A stretch of DNA of 64,000 nt, from assembly GCA_020881915.1 (NCBI GenBank), contig JAJFPB010000002.1:4413001-4477000 (forward strand), read 5' to 3'. Below the pieces are notes generated by a model. That model did no database searches, had not been told where the DNA came from, and saw only the letters and a list, made by a program, of their open reading frames with translations. Position 1 is the stretch's first letter; each line of letters starts with the position of its first letter. The DNA is from Paramyrothecium sp. XJ0827. Lineage: Eukaryota > Ascomycota > Sordariomycetes > Hypocreales > Stachybotryaceae. The position numbers and the translations under genes are program-made. Shown piece by piece: positions 9,654 to 21,655 of the stretch.

Positions 9654-11510
9654 ATGATCCTCCCAACCGCCGCCCTCCTCCTCTCCCTCCTCCCCCTGGC
9701 CGCCTCGGCGCCGCCGGCCGCCGACACGCTCCTCGCGGCCCTCGACTACGGCTCCTTCCAAGGCGCCTACTCGGCCCGCTACAACATCTCGTACTGGCAG
9801 AGGATCCCCTACGCCGCGCCGCCCACTGGCCAGAACCGCTTCCGCGCGCCGCAGCCGCCGGTGCCCATCGAGGGCGTCTACGACTCGAGCAGGACGTTTG
9901 ACATGTGTCCACAGAGGACTGTACGTTTTCTTCTTTGTCGTTGTCCAATCAGTCTCAAGGATGTAGTACTTGGTCATCCACTTGGCTACAGCCTGTGTCG
10001 ATCTCCAAACTAATCCTCAACTTCACTTATACCCGCAACCATATACTCCCTCAACTTCACTTACACCCACAACCACATACTCCTCTCCCAACCACCCACC
10101 TCCCCAACTAACACCACAACCACTAGGTCAACGGCTCCGAAGACTGCCTCTACCTCGGCCTCTACTCCCGCCCCCGCGCGTCCCTCTCCACGCCCCTCCG
10201 CCCCGTCATCATCACCTTCCACGGCGGCGGCTACGTCCAGGGCGCCGCCTCCTTCGCCCCGCCGCCCTCGGCCTACCCCATCCTCAACGTCTCCTCCGCC
10301 GCCGACCTGCTCTTCGTCTACCCCTCGTACCGCCTCAACGCCTTCGGCTTCCTCGCCGGCGCCCAGGTCGCCGCCGACCCGCTGTCCGACCCCAACGTCG
10401 GCCTCCGCGACCAGCGCGCCGTCCTGCGCTGGGTCAAGAAGAACATTCATGCCTTTGGCGGCGACCCGGACAACGTCACCGTCTGGGGCCAGTCCGCCGG
10501 CGGCGGCAGCGTCGTCGCCCAGGTCATCGCCTCGCCCGCCGACGAGGCCCTCTCCAAGGAGACCCCGCCCTTCAGGAACGCCCTCGCCTCCAGCCCCTTC
10601 TGGTCCAAGACGTACCGCCACGACGGGCCCGAGGCCCAGGACATCTACGACACCCTCGCCAACCTCACGGGCTGCGCCGGCCCGGACAGCCTGCAGTGCC
10701 TCAAGGCCGTCGACGTCCAGGCCATCCGCAACGCCAGCCTCGTCATCACCGACAGCCACAAGTGGACCACGTCCTCCTTCACCTGGGGCCCCGTTATTGA
10801 CGACGACTTCCTTACCACGCCCCTCTCCGAGGTGACCCCGGACTCGGTCCACGTCTCCGCCGGCTTCGGCATGTTCAACACCCACGAGGGCGAGCCGTTC
10901 GTCCCCACCGCCCTCACCTCCGTCCCCTCCGACGACCCGCCCTTCCACGCCTGGCTGAGCGGCTACCTGCCCACCCTGCCCGCCTGCGCCGTCGCCGCTG
11001 TCGAGGCCATGTATCCGCCCCAGGGCAACTTCAGCGCCCGGGAGTCCTACAATGACGCCTACACGCGCGCCGGCCTCATCTACCGGGACACGGTGCTCTC
11101 CTGCCCGGCGTACTGGATGGCCGGCGTGACCGGCAAGGGCTGGCTGGGCGAGTACACCATCGCTCCGGCCAAGCACGCCAGCGACGTCTACTGGTGGAAC
11201 AGCATCAACAAGGCCCAGGTTGACGATCCGCTGCACTACCAGGGCTACGCAGGTGAGTCCCGCCACCGCCTCCTTTCCAATGAACCGTTGCATGCTGACA
11301 TGAATCTGTTTAGGAGCCTTTGCCTCCTTCTTTGCGAAGAGCGACCCCAACGCCTTGAAGCTCACAGCCGACTCTGTTGCCGGCGTTCCTCCGCTGAACA
11401 GCAATGAGCGGTGGATCATCGACACCGAGGGCTTCGATACGGCACCTCTGGGCGAGCTGAAGGAACGGTGTGATTTTTGGAGGAAGTTGGGCAAGAAGAT
11501 ACCCATTTGA
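9654..11510 (+). CDS. Secreted type-B carboxylesterase
   Basis: Exons 9654-9920, 10127-11252 and 11314-11510, 529 aa. The N-terminus is a signal peptide (LLLSLLPLAASA). Family marks: RIPYAAPP, EDCLYLG, the oxyanion motif FHGGGY, and the nucleophile elbow GQSAGG with Ser212. Acidic residues in NTHEGEPF and the His in the KHASD segment near the C-terminus fit the rest of the Ser-Glu/Asp-His triad. Several N-x-S/T sites fit secretion. Family members hydrolyse carboxyl esters; the substrate is unknown. The frames join in phase across both introns (GTACGT donor with CACTAG acceptor, GTGAGT donor with TTTAG acceptor). The gene is very GC-rich in its third positions and runs convergently towards the vacuolar protease gene 256 bp away. 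Confidence 0.9.
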
Positions 11511-11766
11511 GCGATATTTCCATGAATGTCGCACAGCGCAGTACATATAAGATCTCGTCTACGCGTAAATGTAATGCTAGGAATCAAGTGTCATTAGGTT
11601 CTGCATCTATCGATGCTCGGTAGTCCTCTGCTCCGCTCTGTAATGCTACTCATAGAAATAGACTGCCACAACCAACCGTATGTACAGGTTGATACCCAAA
11701 CGCCAGCGGCAAACGCACGCTTCACACTCTCAAACATGTCAACAGCGGCATGCATCGTCAAGCTGT

Positions 11767-14700
11767 CTAGGCAGTCTTTGCCGTAACGCGCTTGCGCACC
11801 TCCACCAGAGCGACTGTTCTCTTAGTCACAACAGCCCACGTCGGCATGTACTTCTTCAGCTCGTACAAAGCGGGAATCGTGCTGGGCTTGTTGGCGTCGC
11901 TCCACGCGCAGCCGACGCTGACTTCGAAAGTGTCTGCCTCTGCACGGGTCTTAAGCTCATTGTTGCTGACACCAACGTCCACGTCCTTGACGTCTGAGAC
12001 TTCCGCAATTGCCTCGCTATCCGCGCCTTTGGAATGCTTCTCGGTCAATCCAACCGTGATGTTCCATGGGCCTTCCCACTCACGACGCCAGACCTGCAGC
12101 AGTCGTAGCCCGTCCGCGGGGAAGTCCCCAAATCGTGGGTCCCGGGGTGTGCCCCCATTGACAGAGAAGCTGTGAATACGCTGAGACAGCTCCAAATTAC
12201 ACAATCTAGTCTCCAAAGCATCAAGGAGGATGTTGGCCGTCTTTCCATCGGGTGATATCGTAGCGGTCACGTTGATAAGGTCCTTGGGTTCCTTGCCATC
12301 TACAAGATTTGGTGGCAGACTCGATGCATCGTATTGGCAGTCCTTCAAGTTTCGACCAATAGTGGGATGACACTTGATCTCCTGGTTGTCGGTGTTGGGA
12401 AGGGCCTTAATCACTTCGCGAACGTATTCCTCGAGCCCGGTCAGGGTAGCAATGTTTGTGCCCTGGTCAAGATCGATAACTTGCTGGAAGTTGAACTTGA
12501 AACGATGATCGGTCGAAAAGGGGAAAGCAATGAGGTTGTAAATCAACGTCAAGCTAAACACGACCAACAGGAAGACCGGTATGTGGTGAGTGAAGCGATG
12601 AATGAATGGGGAGATGGGAAGCAGCAGGAAGATGGTGAAAACAGCGGGCAGGAGCAACGGAAGCAGGAGACTGCTGCCATCAGTGCCAGTCATGTGGACC
12701 GCAGAGGTCGCTGTCAAGGCCAGGTTGCCGATGATGAGAACGGGAACCGGGGCGAGGAGCAGGAACTGGAAAATCCAGGTCCAGCTCGGCAGCCATCCGG
12801 ACCATGATTGCTCGTGCTCGTAGGGTGGATAGCTCCGAAGAACGGGGGCAGCCGGTGGTTCGTCGGCGGCAACCGATCGCCTGTAGGTGCTAGCAAAGGT
12901 GGGCTGATCGTTCGCTCCGTACCCTTGTTCGCCGGCCCTAAGCGGTGTCCTCTCGGTCGGAGTACCCGGATCGTTATCACGGTCGTCATCGGTATGTTCA
13001 GTGTCGGCTTCGCCGTCGGTACCGTGGGCGTTGCCAGCAGCATGACTGTCTGCCGCGTCATCCTCACCATCGTAACCATAACGATCTCGAGCCTGGTGTG
13101 CATCGTGCAGCTGATTGGCAAACTTTCGTTTGCCGGGAAGCGCGAAGTGCTCCAACAAGGAGATGAGCAACGCAAGGAAGATTGCAGTCTGCACTATGGC
13201 CGCAAAGTAGAACGCACCAACGTGCATACGGTCTTCAAGAACCGCGGCATAGACCTGGAACGCCCATCCGAGGACAAATAGCCACATGATGACGAAGCCG
13301 CGGTGCAACGCGCTGGGTCGGACGAAACTCGAGCCCCGCATGATGAGCCAAAAGGCAAAGAAGAACAGGGAGATGGTCATCGCCCAGCTAGAGACGTTAG
13401 CGGTGCCATTAGTGCAGAGGGTGGAAAACTTACACAGCATAGCGGCTGCTATATATGATCAGAGGGTTGATCTTGGCCAGTAAAAACGCGGACGCAATTG
13501 TGAGCGAGCCTGCAAAGATTATTGCCAGTGGGAAACGGAACACGCCTCGCCATCCACCAAGTCGAACCGGATCATCATTAAGTTCCGAGTGAATCTTGAT
13601 GTCCTTGGCAAAGAAGTAATACTTGTCCTTGCGAATAAGGATGTATGTGATGAGAAGAAGGACAAGCGGAGTAGCTACGAGAAGGCTCAGCGACCAGGCA
13701 AATAACCCTCTAAGTGCAAAAGAGCCCCAGGCTCGGCCAAGGACGTCGAACCAGACGCCTTCGGTGGCCTTTCCGTTTTGCACTAGGTCTCGGTTGCCGT
13801 CCGACCGGTCACCCTTGAAAACAGTGCCGGTAATCTCGGAGAAGCGTTCCGTCGTCGCGAGGGCGGCGGAGAGCATGTGCCAGATGCTGTTAACAGAGGC
13901 GTGGCGAGAGTCGTCTTCCTCAGTGTGGTAGCGCGCACGGGGCTCATAGAATGCAATATCGACTCCGCGCTGGCCGAAAACGTCGGCGAAGATCTGGTAG
14001 TCGGTACCGCTCTTAATAAGACCGGCTTGGAAAGCATTTGCCGCAACAACAGAGCCAAAGGGGTAGGGGCTACGAGCATAAGCCTTGGCTGATTCGAGGT
14101 CGGTGGTTCGGAAAAGCATGGCGCGGCCGCCAGCACCAGCACCTTCCAGGTTGACAAAGGTGTGACAGAACTGAACGAGGGGACTTTGGGCGAAAGCACG
14201 AGCACCAAGCAGCCCATCCTCTTCGGCGTTGTTGAAGAGCAGGACGATGCCATGTTTCGGCTGGTGGCCCTCGGAAGTGAAGTAGCTGAGCATCTGCAGC
14301 ATACTCACACAAGACATGCCATCGTCAGTAGCTCCGTAGCCGGTCGAGACCCTAATCTTGATTAACATTAGACAATGATATGGAGGACTTATACCCACGA
14401 ATCAAAGTGGCAGTTGACGAGAACAGCGCCCTTGCCGCGGGCCTTGTTGTAATCCGATTCGGTGAGCCACCAATCGCCTTGAGGGTCTTCCTTGCCGTGG
14501 ATGTAAATGTAAAAGTTGTTTCCCTCAAAGTAGTGGCCGGTGGACTCCAAAGGGTGAATGCCGCTGCCGGAGATCCTAGACAAATCGACAGACCAAGTCA
14601 CATTGGAGGTCTTGTCGTCGAAGAGCGTGACACCCTGGGGCCGCGAATCGGTGGGAGCGTCTCGGTTCTCGTCGGTAGTCGAGGGCTCGTCCCTGGCAGT

Positions 14701-15078
14701 TGTTAGCGACGTTCAGCGTAGCAGAAATTGGCAGAAATGGGCACTGGGCTCCAACCTTTGACGCAATGCCACCCCAACAGTGCTGTCTACTTTATAGGGG
14801 ACGTCGTTCCTCTGCAAGATCTGCACAGACCGCGCGATGAGGAAGTCGCGGACATGGTCGTTCTGGCGACTGTTGAACGGATGGAAGGCGTTTGAAATGT
14901 TCTGCAAATCGTGCCACGCCTCGGTCAAGTTCAGCCCGCGGTAGAGCGAGTGGTCCGAGGGTGCGGGAGGGACCGTCTCGTGGACCCAGATGAGGGGGAT
15001 GAAGAGGGCAAGGTAGACGACCGTGACCCAGAAGGTGACGGGGCCGGGCCGGAAAGCAAAGGGATTGCGGCACTGCAT
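11767..15078 (-). CDS. Vacuolar membrane protease, M28 family (PFF1 type)
   Basis: Exons 15078-14756, 14692-14399, 14351-13434 and 13387-11767, 1051 aa. The introns are 63, 47 and 46 bp, and all phases agree. The N-terminus ([13 protein letters not shown], then a TM segment) is typical of fungal PFF1-like proteins. The M28 zinc-peptidase core shows VLVNCHFDS (ligand His203), GYGATDD (ligand Asp215), and [14 protein letters not shown] with the catalytic Glu. [10 protein letters not shown] carries a further ligand region. After the peptidase domain come about eight TM segments in the C-terminal half, split by an acidic hydrophilic loop rich in Asp/Glu/His. Orthologues sit in the vacuolar membrane; the substrate is not known. 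The first intron has an unusual GTTGGA donor. The family's usual AHYDS is CHFDS here, which keeps the metal ligand. Confidence 0.92.
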
Positions 15079-16456
15079 GGTTCGGACGTCGGCGAAGCGA
15101 ATGAGCGCGGCGTGCGCAGGCGAGACCAGAAACAGGCTGGCGGATGTAGGTTGTTCAGTCGAGTCGGGAGCAGGCCAGTCCTATGGGAGAGATGGAGAGC
15201 AGCCGAGGGAAAGCGAGCAGGCCGCCCTGCAACAGCAGCGAAAACGAACTACAACCTCAGCAAGCAACGGGCGAGGCTGTGCATGGTCGAGCTGACAGCA
15301 GCAAGGGGAACCAAAAAACGACGATGCGCCTGACGAGTTTTGTTGGCGCAAGGCAGATGCTAGGTCGTAGGAGGAGAAGGCAGTGGAGGAGGAGGAAGAT
15401 GTTGGTAGGTGAGGTGGACGACGCAATGGGAGTTGAGACATGGACGGACACGGGAAGTACAGGTACAGGTACCGGTCGTCATTGAGGGGCGCCTGCCTGA
15501 AGCGCTGAGCGGCAGGTTCACGTGGGGTTTTCGAGGTACCTCTGGAGAGGGAGAGACATGCAGAAGTTGACAGCTCAATAGATGATGTAGAATAGACTAT
15601 TAAAAATGAATGTGCAGAGGCATCTTGGCTTCTTTGTAATCTTTGTAATGGCAGGCAATGGGCCATGTCACAATTCAATGCTTTTGACAGCATACACGAT
15701 CCATTTGCTGTAAGTGGCCAAGATGAAAGAACCGATGGGGACAAATCCAGAATGCCAAGGTATCAGGACCAACGACGCTAAAAACGCCTGCTGCAAGTGC
15801 TCGTCCAGCTACAGCTACAGCTACAGGGTCCCGCCGTCATGTGGCCCAAGCTTCTCTCGTGTATGCTGGATCGGACCCCGCCAGCATCGTCTTGCACCAG
15901 CAGCCGCATGCACAATCGCGTCATTCCTCTTCGTCCTCAATGGCCAGTTTAAGTATTCCGTATAGACTCAACCACACGACTTCAAAACTGGACTCATACT
16001 ACTGTTTTTCAGCAACAGCGTTCATCTGCGGCCTTGGACTACACTCCTCACGCGGTCTCAGCATCAATTCATCAGTTATCTTCTCATTAGCAGTCTGTTA
16101 GTCAACTCGTCTTGTTAAATTACACTACACGGGGTAAGAAACGCAGAGCACTTTTCTTCTCGTATGCTTTCCATTACCTGCCTAGTTAGTCCGTCCTTGG
16201 TTTTCTCTCTCCTTTTGCTTTGGATGAAGCACGCCTAATGTTCCTCGACTTCGGTTCGGGTTAGAAAGATCTAAAAGTCAAACTGCCAAATGCCTAAACG
16301 TGGCGTCTGCGGCATGCCTCGCTACAACCCGTGCGGGTATGCAACCTATTGCACTGTTATGCTTTGAGTGTAAACCTCAGCAGCAGAAAATGACTACACG
16401 TAAGTAGGAGAGTGTTGTCGACAAGTTGTCGAAGCCACCCGTATCCACGGTCCAAC
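15079..16456. other. Intergenic region between PFF1 and BBP genes
   Basis: Contains the 5' flank of the protease gene and the 3' flank of BBP (both minus). Short tandem CTACAG units lie near 15810-15830. The minus-strand frame at 15181-15744 is Ser/Leu/Arg-rich and looks like leader or promoter DNA. No gene is supported. Confidence 0.4.
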
Positions 16457-18550
16457 TTACGCGCCGGGTGGTGGAGGAGGAGGAGGCTGATCCCCCGGAG
16501 GCGGAGGAGGAGCATCTCCAGAAGGTGGTGGCGGGGGAGGAGGGGGCACCGCTCCGGCATAGTGCTGAATGAGATCGTTCAGGCCGGGCGGCGGAGCAGC
16601 CATGCCAGCACCAGGAGGCTGCGAGAGACCAGGAGGTGCAGCCATGCCAGGAGCACCTCCGTAACCGCCGTAGCCACCGTAGGCAGGATAGCCGCCCTGG
16701 GTTCCAGGAGCTTGCTGCTGCCATGGGTTGGTTGCACCGGCGCCTTGTCCAGACTGGCCACCGTAGCCCTGTCCCTGGTAGCTGTCGCCTCGGTCGTCGT
16801 ATCCACCACGGTTTCGGTCTCGTGCCCATGGTGCCGCAGAACCGCCGCCGCCGCCGCCGCCGCTGCCTCCTTCGTAAGAGTCATTGTTGTCACGGCGCGA
16901 TCGCCAGGGCGCAGGTCCGCCGGTCGGGCCACGCTGCCATGGAGCGGCTCTCGGCTCTCCGCCCCGATCACCACCATTACCGTTGTAAGCTCCAGGGCCG
17001 GCCTCGATCTGTGCTGGGGCGCCAGAGCCACCGCCGAGTTCTTGCATAAGTTGCTAAGGACTTGTTAATATCGGGGATGAATACGAAACTTGTTGTTGAC
17101 ATACCTCCATTTCTCGGTCGACGGCGTCGCCGCCGCCAATCCTACCGCCGGGTCGACCGCCAGGGCCAGCGTTACGCCAGCTCGCTCCCTTCTGTCGGTC
17201 GGGACAATCCCTGGCCATGTGGCCAGCATTGCCGCAGACACGGCAAATGATGCTAGCTGTGTAGTTCTGGCGCTCGGGGCAGTCAATCTTGCGGTGTCCA
17301 ATCTTACCACAGTTCTGGCAGGCTTGGTTCTCGTCGTCACGCAGGGTACCGTTGAGCGCAGCAAGCTCGCGAAGCTGGTTACGCTTCAGCTCGTTCTGGC
17401 CTTCGGGAATGGATGCTGCCTGTACCATTTATTAGTCTCATTATGACTCGAGGAGAAGAGGGCTACTCACGGTTTCAATAACGTTGTGGATCAGCTGCTT
17501 GGCCTTGTTGACCTTTTCCTCCGTGTCGGCCATGATCAGGCAGTGGAGGTCCTCCTCCTGGTTGCTGGAGTGAGCGGCGTCAGAACGACCCTTGCCTTCC
17601 TTGACGGAGCCCTTGCCGCGGATGGCAATCTTGGCGCCCGAGTCTCCCTCCATCTTCTTTAGTGTGTTACCACGGGGTCCGATAAGTAAGCCAACTTGAA
17701 TAGGGAGAAGCTCATTGTTAGTATCACAACTTGTCTTGTTAGAAATGGTTAGGGTGAGACCCGATCAGCGAAGGACCAGAGCACGCCGACACACCGCGAC
17801 AACGCGGGCGCATACCTGGTCAGACTCCAAAGAGGGGGAAGGGGGGAAGAAGAAGAAATTTGGTTAGGGTTAGGAGGGTTAGCAATCATACTGAAGTTAA
17901 TTTCCGGGTAATCGTTGACAGGGACGTAGACCTTCTCCTGGGTCTTGGTAGGTCTACGGTAGTCCTGTGGCGGGTGGTAGTTAGGAATGGTCTTCATGGC
18001 CTTTTCGATAAGCTTGTGTCGCTCATCCTCGAGTCGCTTGCGGTAACGGTACTCTCGGGTATTGACACGTCGACCGTGGTTGTCGTACTGGGGAGGAGGA
18101 GAGGGAGATCTGTGCTTGTTAGTTGGCTGCCACTACCACCGCGCGATTGAAATGAGGTCAAGCTTACCGATCTCCATCGGCCGGCACGACATCGTCGATG
18201 CGGAGCTTCTGGCTAATCTCTTCGATTCGGAGATGAAGCGTGTACGCCTCGAGCTGCTCGCTGGTCATGTTGGCGAGAATGGCCGTAGGGAGGCCCATGA
18301 GGCCAGCAGCCTTGTTTTCCGAGACATCGCCCCATCGGTTACGCTTCTTTCGTCGCCTAGGTCCGTCCGCGTCAGAGCGCGGCTCGGGGTCACGACCACG
18401 CTTCAGGTCGCGATCGGGGTAGTCTGCGGGCGCGGCGTCGTTGCCGTTGCCGTTGCCCTCATCGCGCTCCTCGTCATCGCCACCGAAGCGACGGCGGTTT
18501 CCCAAGGGGATGTTGTTGGATCCGGTGATGCCCTGGTTTCTCCACGACAT
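16457..18550 (-). CDS. Branchpoint-bridging protein (BBP/SF1/Msl5)
   Basis: Exons 18550-18168, 18109-17892, 17694-17471, 17419-17105 and 17053-16457, 578 aa. BBP binds the intron branch site in early spliceosome assembly and bridges to U2AF. The order is typical of SF1: an Arg-rich N-terminal region with RKKRNRWGD (UHM-ligand motif), a helix-hairpin segment ([18 protein letters not shown]), and a KH/QUA2 domain at about 160-270 ([26 protein letters not shown]). Two CCHC zinc knuckles follow near residues 309-322 and 334-348 ([28 protein letters not shown]). The tail is Gly-rich and ends in polyproline. All splice sites are canonical and in phase. The KH coding sequence is split by a 197-bp intron with an internal AG|GT junction (separate entry). 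The stop codon is directly followed by AGT, so its TAA sits inside a GTAAGT; a further 3' exon cannot be fully excluded. Confidence 0.93.
17695..17891 (-). promoter_or_regulatory. Long third-exon-side intron of BBP with clustered branch-site motifs
   Basis: Intron between BBP exons 2 and 3, about three to four times longer than its neighbours. Read on the coding strand it has a GTATGA donor and a TTCAAG acceptor. It contains six CTAAC motifs in two clusters: three within the first 30 nt and three within the last 60 nt, including TACTAAC. Between the clusters lies a pyrimidine run, then CTGACCAG directly joined to GTATGC at 17816/17815. That gives a zero-length AG|GT junction which splits the intron into 76 and 121 nt. 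Retention would add in-frame codons and then a stop inside the KH domain. Confidence 0.65.
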
Positions 18551-19700
18551 GATGGGCGAGATTCCACTGATGCGCGCAGAAACAGGCAAGCAACGGGTGG
18601 ATGAGAAGCTGTGATGGAGGTTGATGCGTTTGCGCAGAGCGGCCACGGGTTTGGTGCCGAATCAGCAAATGAACCTTTTGGAAAATGTGGCGGGGCGGAT
18701 GATCAATAGCCCGGGTTTGGAAGTGAGCGTCGGAGATAAGATAAGGCTTGTGTGGTTAAGCTTAATCCTCATATCCAGGGTTGGGTGAAGCGCTCAGCGC
18801 CGTTGAGTGCTCAAAATGATGTCACAAATTAATTTTATTGTAGTACTCTTCCTGAATTTGGATTCGTGAATTTTGACAGAAATAATAAATTTTCTTCCAG
18901 CACTCGGAGACAAAATGCTGGTGAGCGGCATGTGTCACCCTGTCGGGCCATATTTGCCCTAGGTGGGGAGGAAGAGTGAGAGAAAGCCATAGACTTACAC
19001 TTTGATAGAACCAAGGTGCTATCGCAGGACGTCGTGCATAAAATCAGTAAAAGGTAGTCATACTGCTCACAAAAACCATCCATCACAAAGTTGCAGTCAA
19101 TAGTCACCTGCTCATGCGGGCGCCTCGCCATGCGGTGGACTCTAAATCAACAAACCACAACATGTCCAGGGTAGCAGCCATACCGGAAAACTGCCACTTG
19201 CATCTTGCACTATAACTCTCCAGGCGCCTACCGACAGCAAACCCGCAGCAAGCAACGAATGAGACGCCGTACCACGCCTCGACCTGCGGGGGCCCGTCTG
19301 CAAGACTCCCCGGCTCGTCCGCTCGCCATTCGCCAAGCGATCGTCGCTAAGCCGTCCTCTGGCTCTCCCAGTAGCGCATTGCCCTAGAAAGCGGCGGATT
19401 GAGGCTTAGTCGCCTGGGGGCCCTCGAGCGAATCACGGCGCTGGGACGGCTGACGACAGGGATTGCGCAGCAACGCCACGGGCCATGCCTCGGGAGCTTT
19501 TGCTTGTGTCAGTGGGAACTGTCCCAAACGAGTGGGAGGGGCGGGTGATGCAGTGCGATGCTGGTGGTTCGTATATTTGCTGGGCGCTCGCTCGCTCACT
19601 CGTTGTTGATTCTTTTCTCTTGGCTCACCATGTGTGAAGGATTGTGGATTTCCTCGACTCTGTCTCTTTAGCCCGTGAATACCACGGCCATGGGAGGAAA
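18551..19700. promoter_or_regulatory. Divergent promoter region of BBP and the lipase-like gene
   Basis: 1.15 kb between two divergent genes. No coding frame with protein-like features is seen. The central part (18820-18900) is AT-rich. The last 150 bases contain GCTCGCTCGCTCACTCG and T/C-rich leader-like DNA before the lipase ATG. Confidence 0.4.
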
Positions 19701-21655
19701 ATGGGCTTCTTCACCAAGAAGAAAAAGGTGACCAAGTCGCACAACACCGACCACCCACAGAAGCCTTCGACGCACTTCTCGTCGCCACCAAACGTATACA
19801 CCACAGCCCCGGGGTTTCCAGCGCACAAGTCGTCGCATCACCTCCCGGCAACTGCGCAGGCAGCTCCCTTTCCCTACAGTCAACAACATCATGAACACAG
19901 CCGGCGCCACCCTCAGCAACCGGCCGGCTATCTCCCCGCGCCCGCGCCCGCGCCCGCTCCGGCGCCGTGGGCTCATCCTCCTCCTCCTCAGCAGCAACAG
20001 CCCGTGATTGTAAATAACCACTACTACCTTGGAAGCCAGCACCAGGCCCCTCCCCGACCTCAGACCCAGACCCCGGAACGCCAGCAGCAATGTCAGCTGG
20101 GCCTTGGCCGTTTCGCGGGCTCCATGCTGAACCTCGCCAAGGACGTTGTGCCCCCACAGCTCTACGAGGACGGCATCTCGGCGTGGCGCGGATACAACCA
20201 ATTTGCCGACTCCACTACGGCCATCTACGGCGACCTCTCTGGGCGATTCGATGAGCTGATGACAATGATTGACCAGGAGAAGCTCTGCGGGAACGAGAAC
20301 AAGCTCTTCGCCATAGAGCCGCAGCGCGATCATGACAACGCCCTGGCAACGTCGCTCGTGCCCGTCTCCAACGACAGAGGGTTTGGCAAATCGTCATCAA
20401 ACCATCAGAACAAGCAGAAGCAAAAGATTCAACCCACCGCAGTCGCCGCGTCCGTGGTCACCGGCAACTACTTTTCCAAAGTCGAACACTACGCCAACTC
20501 CAAGCTACCCTATGATCTTCAGCGACTCGCTGTGTACGTGTATCACTCGCCAAGAAACATAACGTTTTGACTAACAGATATAATAGCTACATCCCAACCT
20601 GGCCCCTGCTCTGCCTCGCCGCGCAATTCTCATCCCGCGTCTACGACCCGCCCAAGGGTGCCGAGCGCGATGCCCACGTCTCGTCCGACTGGCGCAGCGG
20701 CACCAAGGCCATGTGCATCAAGTCCGTGCCCATGGACCACATGAGCACCATCGTCTTCGCCATCCGCGGCTCCGCGTCGTTCATGGACTGGGCCGTCAAC
20801 CTGCATACGGAGCCGACCAGCCCTGTCAACTTCCTCGACGACCCCGGAAACCTGTGCCACGCCGGCTTCCTGTCAGTCGCGAGGAAGATGATCAAGCCTG
20901 TCGCGGCGCGGCTGCGGCAGCTGCTGCAGGACGACCCGAACCGCTCGTGCTACAGCTTGATGATCACGGGCCATTCGGCCGGTGGCGCTGTCGCCGCGCT
21001 ACTCTACTCGCACATGCTGGCTATCACGAAGGAGGCCAGAAGCGAGCTCAACATACTTACGGGCTGCTTCAAGCGCGTTCACTGCGTGACGTTTGGCGCA
21101 CCGCCTATCAGCCTACTCCCACTGACGCGGCCGAACCGTCCCGAGCTGCGGAAGAGCCTGTTCCTGAGCATCGTAAACGAGGGCGATCCTGTGGTCCGGG
21201 CGGACAAGGCCTATGTCAAGAGCCTCCTGGAGCTGCTGTCGAATCCTCCGCCTGCACCCGTCTCTTCGCAGCCGAAAGAGTCTAGAGACAAGAAAAGCAG
21301 CACGCCGAACCCCAAAAAGTCCAAGTCCAAGGCCAGCCTCGCCTCCAAACCGTCAAAGGCCATGATCAAGGCATCCAGCGCAGCGCCCACCAAATCCACC
21401 AAGCCCACCTGGAAGGTACCGCCGTGCACGCTCAGCACCGCCGGGCGCATCGTGGTGCTCCGCTCGGGCGACCGGCGCGCCAAAGCCCGCGACCGCAAGA
21501 CCGTCCAGGAGCGGCTCGCCGAGGGCGTCGTCGCGGTGACGTGCCAGGAGGAGCAGCTGCGGGAGGTGATCTGGGGGGACCCGGCGTGCCACCTGATGGG
21601 ACTATACGCTGGCCGTATAGAGGTGCTCGCAGTGGGCGCAGTTAGTGGAAGGTGA
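19701..21655 (+). CDS. Class 3 lipase-like protein with disordered N-terminus
   Basis: Exons 19701-20533 and 20587-21655, 633 aa; the intron has a GTACGT donor and a GACTAAC branch site. The start is the ATG of MGFFTKKKK. Residues about 1-125 are Pro/Gln/His-rich and disordered, with an (Ala-Pro)n run. The lipase_3 fold follows: FAIRGSASFMDWAVN (oxyanion loop), the nucleophile elbow GHSAGG with Ser408, FGAPPISL, and NEGDPVVRAD with the likely catalytic Asp. A C-terminal His in CHLMGLY fits the third triad position. A Lys/Ser-rich insertion lies between the Asp and the His. There is no signal peptide, so a cytosolic or membrane-associated enzyme is inferred, not a secreted one. The substrate is unknown. 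Confidence 0.88.

Noticed and set aside
9970..10800. 276-codon plus-strand frame overlapping carboxylesterase exon 2
   Set aside because: Almost only Pro, Arg, Leu and Gln; a shifted-frame shadow of the esterase gene.
10061..11587. 508-codon open frame on the minus strand opposite the carboxylesterase
   Set aside because: It is Val/Gly/Asp/Arg-rich and lies exactly antisense to a GC-rich true gene with clear family motifs. Biased third positions keep the antisense frame open.
15181..15744. 187-codon minus-strand frame upstream of PFF1
   Set aside because: Low-complexity Ser/Arg leader or promoter DNA; the PFF1 ATG at 15078 fits the family N-terminus.
17860..17885. TTAGGG-like units as an interstitial telomere repeat
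   Set aside because: Only two imperfect units lie inside the BBP intron; on the coding strand they are better explained as CTAAC branch-site motifs.
19668..20333. 221-codon minus-strand frame opposite the lipase-like gene
   Set aside because: Arg/Val-rich antisense shadow of the Pro/Gln-rich first exon.
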